A stretch of DNA of 62,764 nt. Source: Pseudomonas capeferrum. Its GTDB lineage: Bacteria > Pseudomonadota > Gammaproteobacteria > Pseudomonadales > Pseudomonadaceae. Below, one piece after another: positions 53,928-62,764 of the stretch (position 1 is its first letter; every line of letters starts with the position of its first letter). The stretch lies in assembly GCF_013523055.1 (NCBI RefSeq), contig NZ_JAAMQM010000030.1, positions 1 to 62,764 on the forward strand, written 5' to 3'. The notes beneath the pieces are model-generated. The model was given only the letters and a program-made list of their open reading frames with translations. It was not told the origin of the DNA and did not search any database. Made by a program: the position numbers and the translations under genes.

Positions 53928-56123
53928 TTACCAGTTGTACCGCACGCCTACGCTGGCACCCCATGGCTGTTCCAGCTGCTCGCCGTTGGCGTAGTCGAAC
54001 TCCGCATGCGCCTGCCACTGCTGTGCCCAGGCCACCACGACACCTGCGCCCAGCTCGCCGCGCGAGCCCGCCAGGTTGTTGTCGAAGCCGTTGCCGTTGA
54101 TCCGCACGCGGTTGTTGTTGGCAAACTCGTGAGCGGCTGCGACGCGCACATAGGGCTGGATCATGCGGCCGTCACCGTGATCGAACGTACGTCCAACTGT
54201 TGTGCCCAGTTTGCCTTGCAGTGAGCGAGTGTGATCGCCGCTGGCCTGTAGCCCATTGTCCAGGTGATAGGACTGGCCCTCGATGGTCATGGCCGCCAGT
54301 TGGGCATAGGGCTCGATGAAGTAGCCATCGTTGAGTTTCAAGTGACGGCCGACTTCCAGCGAAAGCCCCACCCCGTTGTTGCTGTAGTCGCCCTTGGTCC
54401 TGGTGCCATCGCTCAGCTGCACGTCGGCACTGTTCTGGTAGCGGTTGAGCTTGGCGACGCCATCGAAGTAGTAGCCGCTTTGGGGGTCGAGCCAGGTGGT
54501 GTATGCGCCGATGTGATAGCTGTCGACCCGGCCTGAGCTCCCCCCCTGCAAGTTCAGGTCGGAATTGCTGTAGCCCGCCGTCACGCCAACCAGCCAGTTG
54601 CCGTCACCGACAGGCAGACGGCCATCGGCGCCGAACGACAGCCCCTGCTGCTGCTGCTTGTAGCCGAAGCCTGAGGTAGAGGCGTTGAACTGGTTGCCAT
54701 AGCTGCGCATCCAGCCTCCGGCCGCGCCGCCGTTGCGGCGCACTTCGCCCATGCGGCTGCGCAAGGTGGTGAGTTCGCCATACCAGACGGTCGGAGCCGT
54801 GTTGAACAGGGCCAGGGCAGTCTGGGTGCTGGGGGTGAGGGTGCGCAACGCGGCGTCCAGGTACCAGTCGTTGCCACGCTGTACCAGGCCATAGGCGTAC
54901 GTACCCAGGTCGACCGGCCCGCCCTGCAGCGAGAAGCTCGCGTCGCCCGCAGCGGTATGCACCAGGTGCAGTTCGGTATCGTTCAGCGGGTCTTTGCCGG
55001 TACTGGTCACCAGAATCTGGTGGTTGCCGGTGGCAGTGCCGGTCACCTCGAGGAAGTCGCTCTGGCCGTCGGCAAGATCGGTGTTCATCACGAATATGCC
55101 ATTGCCGGCCAGGTTGTTCACCTGCAGCGTGTAGAACTCGCCCTGGTCGCCAAACGCCACCGAACCGCCATCCATCGCCAGCTCGTTGAGTTGGGCGTCG
55201 CCAACCAGGGTCCACTGGCCGCCGCTGTTCAAAGCAAGGCGGTCGAGATTTTCCAGGCGACCTTTGAAGGTGGCCTGGTTTTCCAGGGTCAGTTTTGCCG
55301 TGCCGCCTTCGGCGACGATGATATCGCCTAGCAGATCGCTGGCGTTGACCTTGATGTCGCTCGTGCCGGCGGCGCCGATCTCCACCAGCGTACCGTCACT
55401 CGCCTTGAGGGTGGAGCCATTGCGGATGTCGATGTTTGCGCTGACCGGAGCGGTGCCTACGGTACCCACGGCGATGGCGGAGCCGGCCAGCCCCTCGACA
55501 TGGCTGGCGTCGAGCAGCAGTGTGCCAACCTTGTCCGGCTGTCCACTGTTGCCACGGAAACGCACGCCATTCTGCCCGCCGACGATACGGCTGCCGGCGC
55601 TGGCCTGTAGGTCACCGTCGAACATGTCGGCACCTACGCCGTTGGCATTGCTGCCCAGCAACTGACTGCCCGCGAGCGTGAGCCGGCTGTTGTTGATCTG
55701 CGCACCGGCGATGCCGCCGCTGATGACGCTGTTGTTGACGTCGACCATCGAGGCGGCAAGGTTCGGATCATTCTGACTGAAGCCGATGATCAGGCCGCGC
55801 TGCTGCGCGGTTACGACGCTGCCATCGATGCTGGCCGTGGCGCTGGTGACGCGCACCCCCGGCGCGGGGCCGATAGCGTTGACTTGGCTGCCAGTGAGCA
55901 CCAATGCCGTCCCCGCGTTCAGCGTGATATCGCGAGTGATGGCGCCATTCGCGGTGAGGGTGGCCGCGTTGGCCACAAAGTAGTTGTCGAGCGCTGTGTT
56001 ACCGTCGATCGTCGTGTCTTTGTCGATGGTTTGCGCCAGGGACACCGGGCTGAGCAACAGCATGGGTGCCAAGGATGCGGCGCGCAGGGCGCGGGGCAGA
56101 GGTGAGAGGCTGAAGGCCGCCAT
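53928..56123 (-). CDS. Autotransporter with pertactin-like passenger and C-terminal barrel
   Basis: 731 residues. A signal peptide (about 1-30, ending PVSLAQ-TI) precedes a passenger of beta-helix-like repeats with many Gly, Asn and Ser (about 31-430), then the autotransporter barrel (about 460-731) with GWMRSYGNQFNAS, GLSFGADGRLPVG and the terminal aromatic GVRYNW. It fits type Va autotransporters with AIDA/pertactin-like passengers. No RGD motif or protease site is seen. It lies between two Ig-like protein genes, all on the minus strand. Confidence 0.92.
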   Translation of the reverse strand: MAAFSLSPLPRALRAASLAPMLLLSPVSLAQTIDKDTTIDGNTALDNYFVANAATLTANGAITRDITLNAGTALVLTGSQVNAIGPAPGVRVTSATASIDGSVVTAQQRGLIIGFSQNDPNLAASMVDVNNSVISGGIAGAQINNSRLTLAGSQLLGSNANGVGADMFDGDLQASAGSRIVGGQNGVRFRGNSGQPDKVGTLLLDASHVEGLAGSAIAVGTVGTAPVSANIDIRNGSTLKASDGTLVEIGAAGTSDIKVNASDLLGDIIVAEGGTAKLTLENQATFKGRLENLDRLALNSGGQWTLVGDAQLNELAMDGGSVAFGDQGEFYTLQVNNLAGNGIFVMNTDLADGQSDFLEVTGTATGNHQILVTSTGKDPLNDTELHLVHTAAGDASFSLQGGPVDLGTYAYGLVQRGNDWYLDAALRTLTPSTQTALALFNTAPTVWYGELTTLRSRMGEVRRNGGAAGGWMRSYGNQFNASTSGFGYKQQQQGLSFGADGRLPVGDGNWLVGVTAGYSNSDLNLQGGSSGRVDSYHIGAYTTWLDPQSGYYFDGVAKLNRYQNSADVQLSDGTRTKGDYSNNGVGLSLEVGRHLKLNDGYFIEPYAQLAAMTIEGQSYHLDNGLQASGDHTRSLQGKLGTTVGRTFDHGDGRMIQPYVRVAAAHEFANNNRVRINGNGFDNNLAGSRGELGAGVVVAWAQQWQAHAEFDYANGEQLEQPWGASVGVRYNW

Positions 56124-56310
56124 ATCATTACCTGTGAAGGGTCCAAGTCAATTTCTGGTCGGCCTTTCATTGCAAGGCCTTACCATCGGCGGGAAAGTCT
56201 AGGGATCAAGTTGTGTTACCTGTGTAGGAAAAACCCTATGTCGAGCGCGACTTTCCTGATACACAGGGGCTGCAGGTAAACCTTCATGCAGCCCAGGCGC
56301 TGAGATGGCC

Positions 56311-58305
56311 TCAAGGGATAGGGCAAGTTCCAGAGCCAGTGGCCAGGCCCACCAAGGCTTCGGCCGCCTCCGAGGTGATGGTTTCACCCTCGTAGTCGAG
56401 GGAGTAATGAACTCGTCCACGACCGTCTGCCCCCATGCCCGCGGGGTCGTAGATGGGCAGGATATGTGTCGAGTAAGGTTTGATTTCCCAATGGAAACCT
56501 TTATCCGCCTCTGCCTTGGTGATCGTCAGAGCTTCGGTTTTCTTGGCGGGTACGATCTCGGTGTCTCCGGTACGACCGCCCAGCGCGCTCCAGACCATCG
56601 TCACGGCACCACCATTGGGCAGGTATTTGGCGAGCGGCTTGACGAAGACCTTGAAGGCCGGATCACCCGCTGGATTGTTCGGTTCCTCCCATAATGAATT
56701 GCAGTTGAGCCAACGGCTGTTAAACAACCGTTGGAACTCAGCGGTATCAGGTACTTCGGTTATAGCATCGGCCTTTACCGAGGCGCTGAGGGAGCGCTGT
56801 TCATTACCTGCGTCCAGTGCCTTGCGAATGGTGTAGTACACCGGCAAATCGGTTTTGTTGCCGGCATTCAGGATGTAGGTCCATGGAATTTCCCGCTCGA
56901 TTTGCGGGCCATCGCTGGTATCGACGGTATAGGTGGCTTCCGTTACCAATGTGCCATCCCAATAGAAGTCCACTACCTCGCCATTCTTGGCTGACGGGTA
57001 GAGGGCGAAGGTCAAGGTGGCAGGCTGGCCTGCATCGCTACGGTGCAATTCGTTTTCCACTGCCGACACCTTGCCCTTGGTGATGGGGGCAAGCAAAAGC
57101 TTATTGATCGGATTGGGCCAGTTCGGGTCCGGATCCGGTCGTGGTGGGCCGATGACCGAGAAGTCGACGTCCACCTCGATGCTATTGGGGCCGTATGGTA
57201 CGCAATGGCGTAGTACCCGGTAGCTGACAGGCGTTACCACTTCGCTGTCCGCCTTGCCGTAAGCCGCCAGCAGCCGGTCAGGGGGTACGACGATGGAGAG
57301 CGGGAAGGACCGTGAGCCGATTTGCTCGGTAAGGAGTTGCGAAGTGCCCCAGGTCACTTCGATCACATCGGTGGGACGGTGATTGTCGAATGCTGGGATT
57401 TCGACAGTCACGCCGGCCTGCGCATCTGCCAGGTCGATCAAACCGTCCGCGGCCAGGGGAACCACCGGATCCTTCAGGTTGGTGGGTAGGTTGCCAAGGT
57501 TCACGAAAACCTCGGCAACCTCGGAGATCCGGCTGCGATTGGTGGCTTTGTCGAGCAGCAAATAGACGATATAGAAGTGGCCATCATCGCGCTTTTCGAT
57601 CTCTGCCTTGGGAATCAGCAGTTTCCGATCGGCCGGCAACAGGCCGGCCTCCAGCGGGTCGGGGTAAGGGGCGATAGGAACGGTGTCGGAGTAATACAGC
57701 GCGTAGCGGTCGCCGGCTTCCTGATCTGGATAGGCAGGGAGGGTTATTTCGATCCCCGTTGGGTTGGCGGTGAAATAAGCGTCGGTGATCGGTACGCTGG
57801 GCAGTGTGACCGGTTCTGGCTCGACATCCCCCCAAGGCGGCGTGCTGTCACAAATCAGTGATACGGCGTCTGAGGTGTTGTCCCAGCCTTGGTATTTGTG
57901 GATGACGTAACGCAGTTGGCGCCCACCGTCCGGTTTGAGGTGTTCTTTGGGTACAGTGACTGTCACCGGGAAGTCTGCACTGTTGGTCTCGTCGTATTGG
58001 TGCAGCGGACCTACAGGCTCGAACGCGCCGACACCACCACTGCCATCGACCTTGGCCATCTGAAGTTGCAGTCCATCGTACTCGTCCCAGCCAGTCTCAG
58101 GCAGGTCGTCCCACTTCGCGATGACCACATTCAGATCGGCTGCCAGCACATCCTTGTTCAGTGTGCCATCCGCTGGATCGATGATACCGGGTACCGTGGG
58201 GTCGGCCAGATCGGCCAATCGCGTGCTCAACTGGCGAACCCGCTGTTGCTGATAATCTCGGCGTACCTGTGCTGCATGTTCACGTGGCGAGGCTTTGCTT
58301 ATCAT
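56311..58305 (-). CDS. Ig-like repeat protein of unknown function
   Basis: 664 residues from ATG 58305 (GGAG 7 bases upstream); an ATG at 58371 in frame is less likely. After a polar N-terminus (REHAAQVRRDYQQQRVRQLS) come about five beta-sandwich units of about 110 residues with recurring phrases (LRYVIHKYQG, CDSTPPW, ITDAYF, DVIEVTWG, VSYRVLR, VVDFYWDG). No signal peptide is seen. It shares layout with the frameshifted gene at 52379-53850. It follows the Rhs gene (58517-62764) by about 210 bp with a terminator in between. Confidence 0.7.
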   Translation of the reverse strand: MISKASPREHAAQVRRDYQQQRVRQLSTRLADLADPTVPGIIDPADGTLNKDVLAADLNVVIAKWDDLPETGWDEYDGLQLQMAKVDGSGGVGAFEPVGPLHQYDETNSADFPVTVTVPKEHLKPDGGRQLRYVIHKYQGWDNTSDAVSLICDSTPPWGDVEPEPVTLPSVPITDAYFTANPTGIEITLPAYPDQEAGDRYALYYSDTVPIAPYPDPLEAGLLPADRKLLIPKAEIEKRDDGHFYIVYLLLDKATNRSRISEVAEVFVNLGNLPTNLKDPVVPLAADGLIDLADAQAGVTVEIPAFDNHRPTDVIEVTWGTSQLLTEQIGSRSFPLSIVVPPDRLLAAYGKADSEVVTPVSYRVLRHCVPYGPNSIEVDVDFSVIGPPRPDPDPNWPNPINKLLLAPITKGKVSAVENELHRSDAGQPATLTFALYPSAKNGEVVDFYWDGTLVTEATYTVDTSDGPQIEREIPWTYILNAGNKTDLPVYYTIRKALDAGNEQRSLSASVKADAITEVPDTAEFQRLFNSRWLNCNSLWEEPNNPAGDPAFKVFVKPLAKYLPNGGAVTMVWSALGGRTGDTEIVPAKKTEALTITKAEADKGFHWEIKPYSTHILPIYDPAGMGADGRGRVHYSLDYEGETITSEAAEALVGLATGSGTCPIP

Positions 58306-58482
58306 GTTCACTCCGACAAAATCCACGATGGGACTGCTTGGTTCGAGCGTGCATGACGGGGACGTCGGCATGCCCTTTCGCTAAGTAGGAACAGGCTAAC
58401 GTGGGGCGACAATCGCCGAAACTGGTAAAAATGCTAGGTAAGGAGGGCAATACAGGGTATTGAAAATCTTGAGCGCGAAACC

Positions 58483-58512
58483 AAAAAAACCGCTGCGAAC
58501 AGCGGTTTTGTT
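58483..58512 (-). terminator. Rho-independent terminator of the Rhs gene
   Basis: AACCGCTG-TTCG-CAGCGGTT (minus strand) followed by TTTTT, about 10 bp after the Rhs stop. Confidence 0.88.
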
Positions 58513-58516
58513 TTAT

Positions 58517-61500
58517 TCAAAGGGCCGTCTGAGTTGTAGGGTTCTCGAATCGGGCAGTAGGGGAGTTATCTGGTCTACCTCGGAATCTAAAGCTTTTAGT
58601 ACGGCGATTGAGTATCGGGTTTGTCTGCCATCTATGATTCACGTTTAGCTCTGGCGGTGGCGGCGCATTCCTGGGCAGTCCACCACCCATTCCGCGTGCT
58701 GCCGCCTGCTCGGGCGCCCCAGTCATGGCGGAACTGCCCGCAAGTGGGTTACCCGCTAAGGAGCCACGCCCAATGGAGCCCCCCGCAACGGATCCGTTAC
58801 GCGAAAGATAAGCCGACACCGCCATCCCGCCGATGGATCTCGCGGCGTTCAGCACACCCAGCCCGATACTGGCCAGGCCGAGGTACCCCGCCCAATCTCC
58901 TGCGTTCTGGTTATTGGTAGCGGCGGCCACGGTCTGCGCAGCTGCGCCGCCGACCGCCAATGCAGCCGTGGCCGTGCTCATGATGGCTGCAGTCACGGTC
59001 GTGCCGGCGAACTTGGCGAGAAACGCAGTACCCAGGCCAACCTGCGCGCCAGCCGCCACTGCGGTACCCGCCGACGAGACCGCGGCCGCCGCTCCCGCGC
59101 CGAACGCACCTACCGCAGCCAGCGAGGCGCCTGCGGTCACAACGGCGGCAATGGTTGCGACCACGGCGATACCCACCCAAACCCATTTCATGACGCCACC
59201 CGTACCAGGCTTGCGCCCCAGCCAGTTCGGGTCATCTTCATCCGGGCGTCTCGGCCTGCCGCCTCCGCCGGTGGCGGCGTGGCCAGTCGGGTCGCGCAAG
59301 CTGATCGGGTTACCCAGGCAGTAGGCATAGGGGTTCAAGCCACCGCTGTCGAACGGGCTCTCCGAGTCCGGGCTGTTGAAGCGCATCAGCACCGGGTTGT
59401 AGGCCCGGTAGCCACGGCCTAGCAGGTACCAGCCGCTGCCCTGGTCCAACGCCTCGCCGTTGAAACCCAGATGGCTGCGCAGGGGTGGGGCGGCATGTTG
59501 CTGGCCATAGGCACCATAGGTGGCACCGCGCACCGTACCGGCCTGGCATTCGGCAATCACGCTATGGCTGGCGCTGGTCTGCAGTAGCAACGTTGCAGCG
59601 GGATCGTCGGTCTGTTGCGCCAGCGGTGTGTCAGCATGGAAACAGTAGCGGGTATGGTGGCTGCCCTGGATGGCCAGGCTCAGCCGGTCACCTTCGAACC
59701 ACAGCAGGTTTTCCTCGCCACCGTGGGCCGTGCTGGTCAGCAACTGGCCCTGGCCGTCGTACCGGTAGCGGCTGTTCGTGCCGATTTCCAGCAGGCGATT
59801 CTGGCTGTCGTAGCTCAGTTCATTGCCACGCTCATCGATCTGCAGGTTGCCGTTGAGGTCGTGTGCGAACGCCAGCTCGGTGGTGCCCCCACCCGCTCTG
59901 GTGAGGCTCAGACCGGCCAACTGGCAGCGGTCATCCAGCTCGTAGGTATACCTGGCCGTTTCGCTGGAGCCATCGGGGAATGTAGTCATGCAGAGGGTGA
60001 TATTGTCGAGGGAGTCGAAGCGGAAGACCTGTTTTTTCACCTCTCGGTCTTCATTGTCCTTGGGCAGCTGCAGGCCGCTGTACTCAACGATGGTCAGCCT
60101 GCCCCGCGAGTCATAGGTGAATTTCTCCTTGAGCAGGATGTTTTTACCCTCGCGCGACAAGCGTGCGTCGAGCAGGCCGTCTTTGCCCCACTCCTGGAGC
60201 AGCGTCTTCTGCGACTGGCCATCGAGCAGCTGGGTACGCCGATTTTCGCGCCCATGTTCGTCATAGTCGAGAAGGGTGGTCAGGGTGCTTTTATTGGCCT
60301 GGTCACTGCTGGTTACCTGGCACAGGCGGCCCAGCAAGTCATATTCAAAGCCCGCATGCACGTTGCCCTGGGTGGTGGCCCTAAGGCGGGTACGTTCATC
60401 GTATTCGTGCAAGATGGCGATTTCGCCAGCGTCCGTGCGCTTTACCAAACGGCCCTGGACCGAGCTGACGTAGGTGGTCGTCAGCCGTTTGCCGTCCGGT
60501 TGCACCCAATGCTCATGAGTCAACTGGTTGTTCAGGTTGTACTGGTACTCTCGGTCACCCCGCGCATTGCTGGCTTTCATCAGTAGCGAGGTGACCGGGT
60601 GGTACTCGTACGTGGCCTCTTCATCGATGGCCTTGCTGAGTGTCGGAAGGGGTGACAACTCCAGCTTGTAGCCGTACTCGATGGTGTTGTTCGCGCCTGT
60701 GACCATCGACTGTGGCGCGGATTGCCCTGGTACATGAAGGTATTGTTCGAGCCGCTTGCCGACTGTGCGCGAGACCAGCCGGCCCAGGCCGTCGAAGGCT
60801 TGGGTACCCACCTCGTAGCGTGGTTCGGACTCCTTGTTGGTGATGACAACGATACGCACAGGCAGCTCGGCGACGGTGTGGGCGGCATAGGTGCGTTCGA
60901 TGCGGCTTTCATCGGGCAGCAGGTTGGCGGTCATGCGCCCGAAGACATCGTACTCGAACCCAGTGGCATGCCCGCGCTCATCCGTCTTGCTCACGCAGCG
61001 GCCCAAGCCGTCGTAGGTCAGCTTCTGCTCAGCCACGGGCACGTCGTCAAGGTCCAGGCGCTCGATCAGCACTGGCTTTTCGAAGACATTGATCCAGGTG
61101 CTGACCTTTTCGCTTTTCAGCGTCTGCCCGGGTACCTGTAGCCAGCGGGTCTTGAGCACATTGTTGTCTTTATCCGTCTGGGTGGGGTCGTACGACACAT
61201 GCTCCTGCACGCCGTCGGCACGCAAGACCATGCTGCGCTCGCCCCAGCCGTCGTAGCGGTACTCCGTGGTTTGCAACTGCTCGGGGGCCGGATAGGGTAG
61301 CCCGTCCAGCCAGTCGTGCTGGCTTTCCTTCGATTCTCGCCCCCATGCGTCATAATCGCGCGACAGGGCCAATATTTGCTTGGTAGGCCTTTCGGGGTCG
61401 ATATGGCTCCGGCGCTCTTCCCGAATCCTGCCCAGACCGTCGAAACGCGTCTCGGTGATCACCCCCTGGCTGTCCGTGGAACGCTGGTAGGCCTGCTCTT

Positions 61501-62764
61501 GTTCACTCGCGCACAGATAATGCGCCTCGCTGCGTACCGCTTCGCTCTCGCCGCCCGGCGCGACCACCTGGCGGGTAATGCGGCCCAGGGTGTCGTACTC
61601 GGTGAAGCGCGCCACCTTGTCTTCGTCAAGGTCCAGCAACATTTCACCGGTCTGTAATGAGAAGCCCTGAGCGGTCGCTTTCTGGGATGCGTCGAAACCC
61701 TGTGTGGTCTGTTCGGTTTGCAGTACGCGTATCTGCTTCCTGAACCACTCGGGAGCGGGTTTTTTATTGCGGTTGGGTTCTGGGATCAGCTCGCCAAGCG
61801 TATCCCAGGTGACGGTTTCATAGGTGTAGGCATGCTCCACGCGAGTGTCCAGGGTTTTCGGCTGGCCCGGCTCGTCGGCGGCTGGGTTCGGGAAGGTCGT
61901 CAACTGAGTGCGCAGGCGGCCATGTAGCATCGGTTTGTCTGGCTGGGCACTCTCTTCAGCTGTCGACCAGTAGCTGTAGCTGATGGTGTTGAGGTCGTCC
62001 CCGCTGGCCAATGTCTCGCTCTGCCGAGCCAACCAGTGTTCCTGGCCACTGTCGGCGATGCTGCTGGCCAGCACCGGTAGGCGCTGGTAGCGATAGCGGG
62101 TGGTCAGCGTGGGGGCGTTGCGCGGGTGGCCGGCTGCAGGTGTCACTGTCGTTTGTTTCAGGTGCCGGACAAACCCTTGGTCGTTCCCTGGGTAGCCTTC
62201 CTCTTCGGCCTTGTACCAGGTGAAGGTTTCGACGACACCGTTGGCCGCCTTGTGCGTCAAGAGGTTGCCGTAGTCGTCATAAGTGCTGCTGACATACTCA
62301 GAACGGTTGCGCGTTGCGTTGTCCCTCAACCGCCAGCGAGTCTGGACATTGTGTGGCAATTGACAGTTATTCGGCTGTTCGACGAAAAGACCGGAGCGCA
62401 AGTTGTAAGTTGTGATCTGTTCATGAATGTTGTTACCCACGACCGTCTTGCCGTCATCACCGAGCTGACTGCCGTGACAGGTCGCCTCGGTGGTGATCAG
62501 GTGAAACTTGTTGAAGCTGCGCGCGATGCTGCGCACCGGCTTGCCATCGACCCACAGCGTTTCGGTGGTGCCATAGTCATAGTCGAGTGCCTTGCGGAAC
62601 AGGTTGTCCAGGCCATCGTCCTTCCACTCCAGTGCCGCGTTGCCGCCCAGGAAGTTGTGCCCATCGGCCGAATAGGTGTAGCGCGTGTCGATCGACGGTT
62701 GGCCATGGCCGGGATGGTTGAGGTGCTGGGTCACCCGCGGCATCGGATCGACCCCTGAGCCGAT
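58517..62764 (-). CDS. Rhs/YD-repeat protein (TccC/polymorphic-toxin-like), N-terminus outside the window
   Basis: At least 1415 residues; the frame stays open past the window end, so the ATG at 62743 is not the start. YD repeats run through most of it (for example YDDYGNLLTH, YDGLGRCVSKTDERGH, YDSRGRLTIVEYSG, YDGQGQLL). The Rhs-associated core reads GFNGEALDQGSGWYLLGRGY, then LMRFNSPDSESPF, NPYAYCLGNPI and ends DPTGH near 59290. The roughly 250-residue C-terminal part is distinct: a very hydrophobic Ala/Gly/Val stretch (about 58910-59190), then a Gly/Pro-rich segment and a basic tail. I recognise no nuclease, deaminase or ADP-ribosyltransferase there. No small immunity-like gene follows. Confidence 0.9.
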   Translation of the reverse strand: MGSGVDPMPRVTQHLNHPGHGQPSIDTRYTYSADGHNFLGGNAALEWKDDGLDNLFRKALDYDYGTTETLWVDGKPVRSIARSFNKFHLITTEATCHGSQLGDDGKTVVGNNIHEQITTYNLRSGLFVEQPNNCQLPHNVQTRWRLRDNATRNRSEYVSSTYDDYGNLLTHKAANGVVETFTWYKAEEEGYPGNDQGFVRHLKQTTVTPAAGHPRNAPTLTTRYRYQRLPVLASSIADSGQEHWLARQSETLASGDDLNTISYSYWSTAEESAQPDKPMLHGRLRTQLTTFPNPAADEPGQPKTLDTRVEHAYTYETVTWDTLGELIPEPNRNKKPAPEWFRKQIRVLQTEQTTQGFDASQKATAQGFSLQTGEMLLDLDEDKVARFTEYDTLGRITRQVVAPGGESEAVRSEAHYLCASEQEQAYQRSTDSQGVITETRFDGLGRIREERRSHIDPERPTKQILALSRDYDAWGRESKESQHDWLDGLPYPAPEQLQTTEYRYDGWGERSMVLRADGVQEHVSYDPTQTDKDNNVLKTRWLQVPGQTLKSEKVSTWINVFEKPVLIERLDLDDVPVAEQKLTYDGLGRCVSKTDERGHATGFEYDVFGRMTANLLPDESRIERTYAAHTVAELPVRIVVITNKESEPRYEVGTQAFDGLGRLVSRTVGKRLEQYLHVPGQSAPQSMVTGANNTIEYGYKLELSPLPTLSKAIDEEATYEYHPVTSLLMKASNARGDREYQYNLNNQLTHEHWVQPDGKRLTTTYVSSVQGRLVKRTDAGEIAILHEYDERTRLRATTQGNVHAGFEYDLLGRLCQVTSSDQANKSTLTTLLDYDEHGRENRRTQLLDGQSQKTLLQEWGKDGLLDARLSREGKNILLKEKFTYDSRGRLTIVEYSGLQLPKDNEDREVKKQVFRFDSLDNITLCMTTFPDGSSETARYTYELDDRCQLAGLSLTRAGGGTTELAFAHDLNGNLQIDERGNELSYDSQNRLLEIGTNSRYRYDGQGQLLTSTAHGGEENLLWFEGDRLSLAIQGSHHTRYCFHADTPLAQQTDDPAATLLLQTSASHSVIAECQAGTVRGATYGAYGQQHAAPPLRSHLGFNGEALDQGSGWYLLGRGYRAYNPVLMRFNSPDSESPFDSGGLNPYAYCLGNPISLRDPTGHAATGGGGRPRRPDEDDPNWLGRKPGTGGVMKWVWVGIAVVATIAAVVTAGASLAAVGAFGAGAAAAVSSAGTAVAAGAQVGLGTAFLAKFAGTTVTAAIMSTATAALAVGGAAAQTVAAATNNQNAGDWAGYLGLASIGLGVLNAARSIGGMAVSAYLSRNGSVAGGSIGRGSLAGNPLAGSSAMTGAPEQAAARGMGGGLPRNAPPPPELNVNHRWQTNPILNRRTKSFRFRGRPDNSPTARFENPTTQTAL

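Overview
The window looks like chromosomal DNA of a Pseudomonas, most likely the P. putida group. The reasons are the gene families and their arrangement: phhA/phhB with divergent phhR beside an acetyl-CoA synthetase gene, EarP next to an EF-P with Arg32, a PlpD-type patatin autotransporter near recQ, a DUF2790 protein, class II DAHP synthase, REP-type inverted repeats, and AAnAAnAA (Hfq/Crc) motifs in front of catabolic genes. This placement rests on gene recognition; no database search was possible.

Layout. 1-7614: 3' part of a giant RTX adhesin (five exact-length 750-bp repeats, two diverged units, a von Willebrand A domain, calcium-binding nonapeptides, type I secretion end). 7657-16984: YbaN (DUF454), a UPF0149 protein, recQ, a MarR regulator, plpD, an Rdx redox protein, an EamA exporter, an AraC-family remnant, an OmpR-type response regulator with no kinase beside it, YciI and YciB. 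17052-21419: a housekeeping run of PHP phosphoesterase, YciO, scpA, scpB and rluB. 21420-34200: aromatic amino acid and acetate metabolism, with the aroP-type permease behind an unusually long leader, a LysR regulator, a YdiJ-type flavin/iron-sulfur dehydrogenase, a small unlabelled 43-residue protein, phhB, phhA, phhR, a DUF2790 protein and acsA. 34201-51531: mostly conserved genes (Gre-like factor, earP, efp, ohrR, class II aroF, deaD/csdA, tpm, htpX, alaA, msrB, glutathione peroxidase, DUF815 ATPase, free-methionine sulfoxide reductase). 51688-52377: a tRNA operon Glu-Gly-Glu-Gly-Gly with its own promoter and terminator. 52379-62764: a minus-strand surface/toxin block of an Rhs/YD-repeat protein (cut by the window end), two related Ig-like repeat proteins and a classical autotransporter; the last Ig-like gene carries a frameshift.

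How it fits together. PhhR would activate aromatic amino acid uptake (aroP) and phenylalanine hydroxylation (phhA/phhB); TyrR/PhhR-type boxes are visible before both. Hfq/Crc-type motifs before aroP, phhA and acsA suggest shared catabolite repression of translation. EarP modifies EF-P, its direct neighbour. MsrB, glutathione peroxidase and fRMsr form an oxidative-repair cluster. htpX has a convincing heat-shock (sigma32) promoter.

Most promising for new biology: (1) the aroP leader, in which two similar translation-start regions share the same CACAGATAA motif and a complementary element between them could pair with either one, overlapping a short upstream ORF; (2) the tRNA-adjacent Rhs/Ig-like/autotransporter block; (3) a terminator-like hairpin at the very start of the msrB leader; (4) the 43-residue protein between the ydiJ-type gene and phhB.
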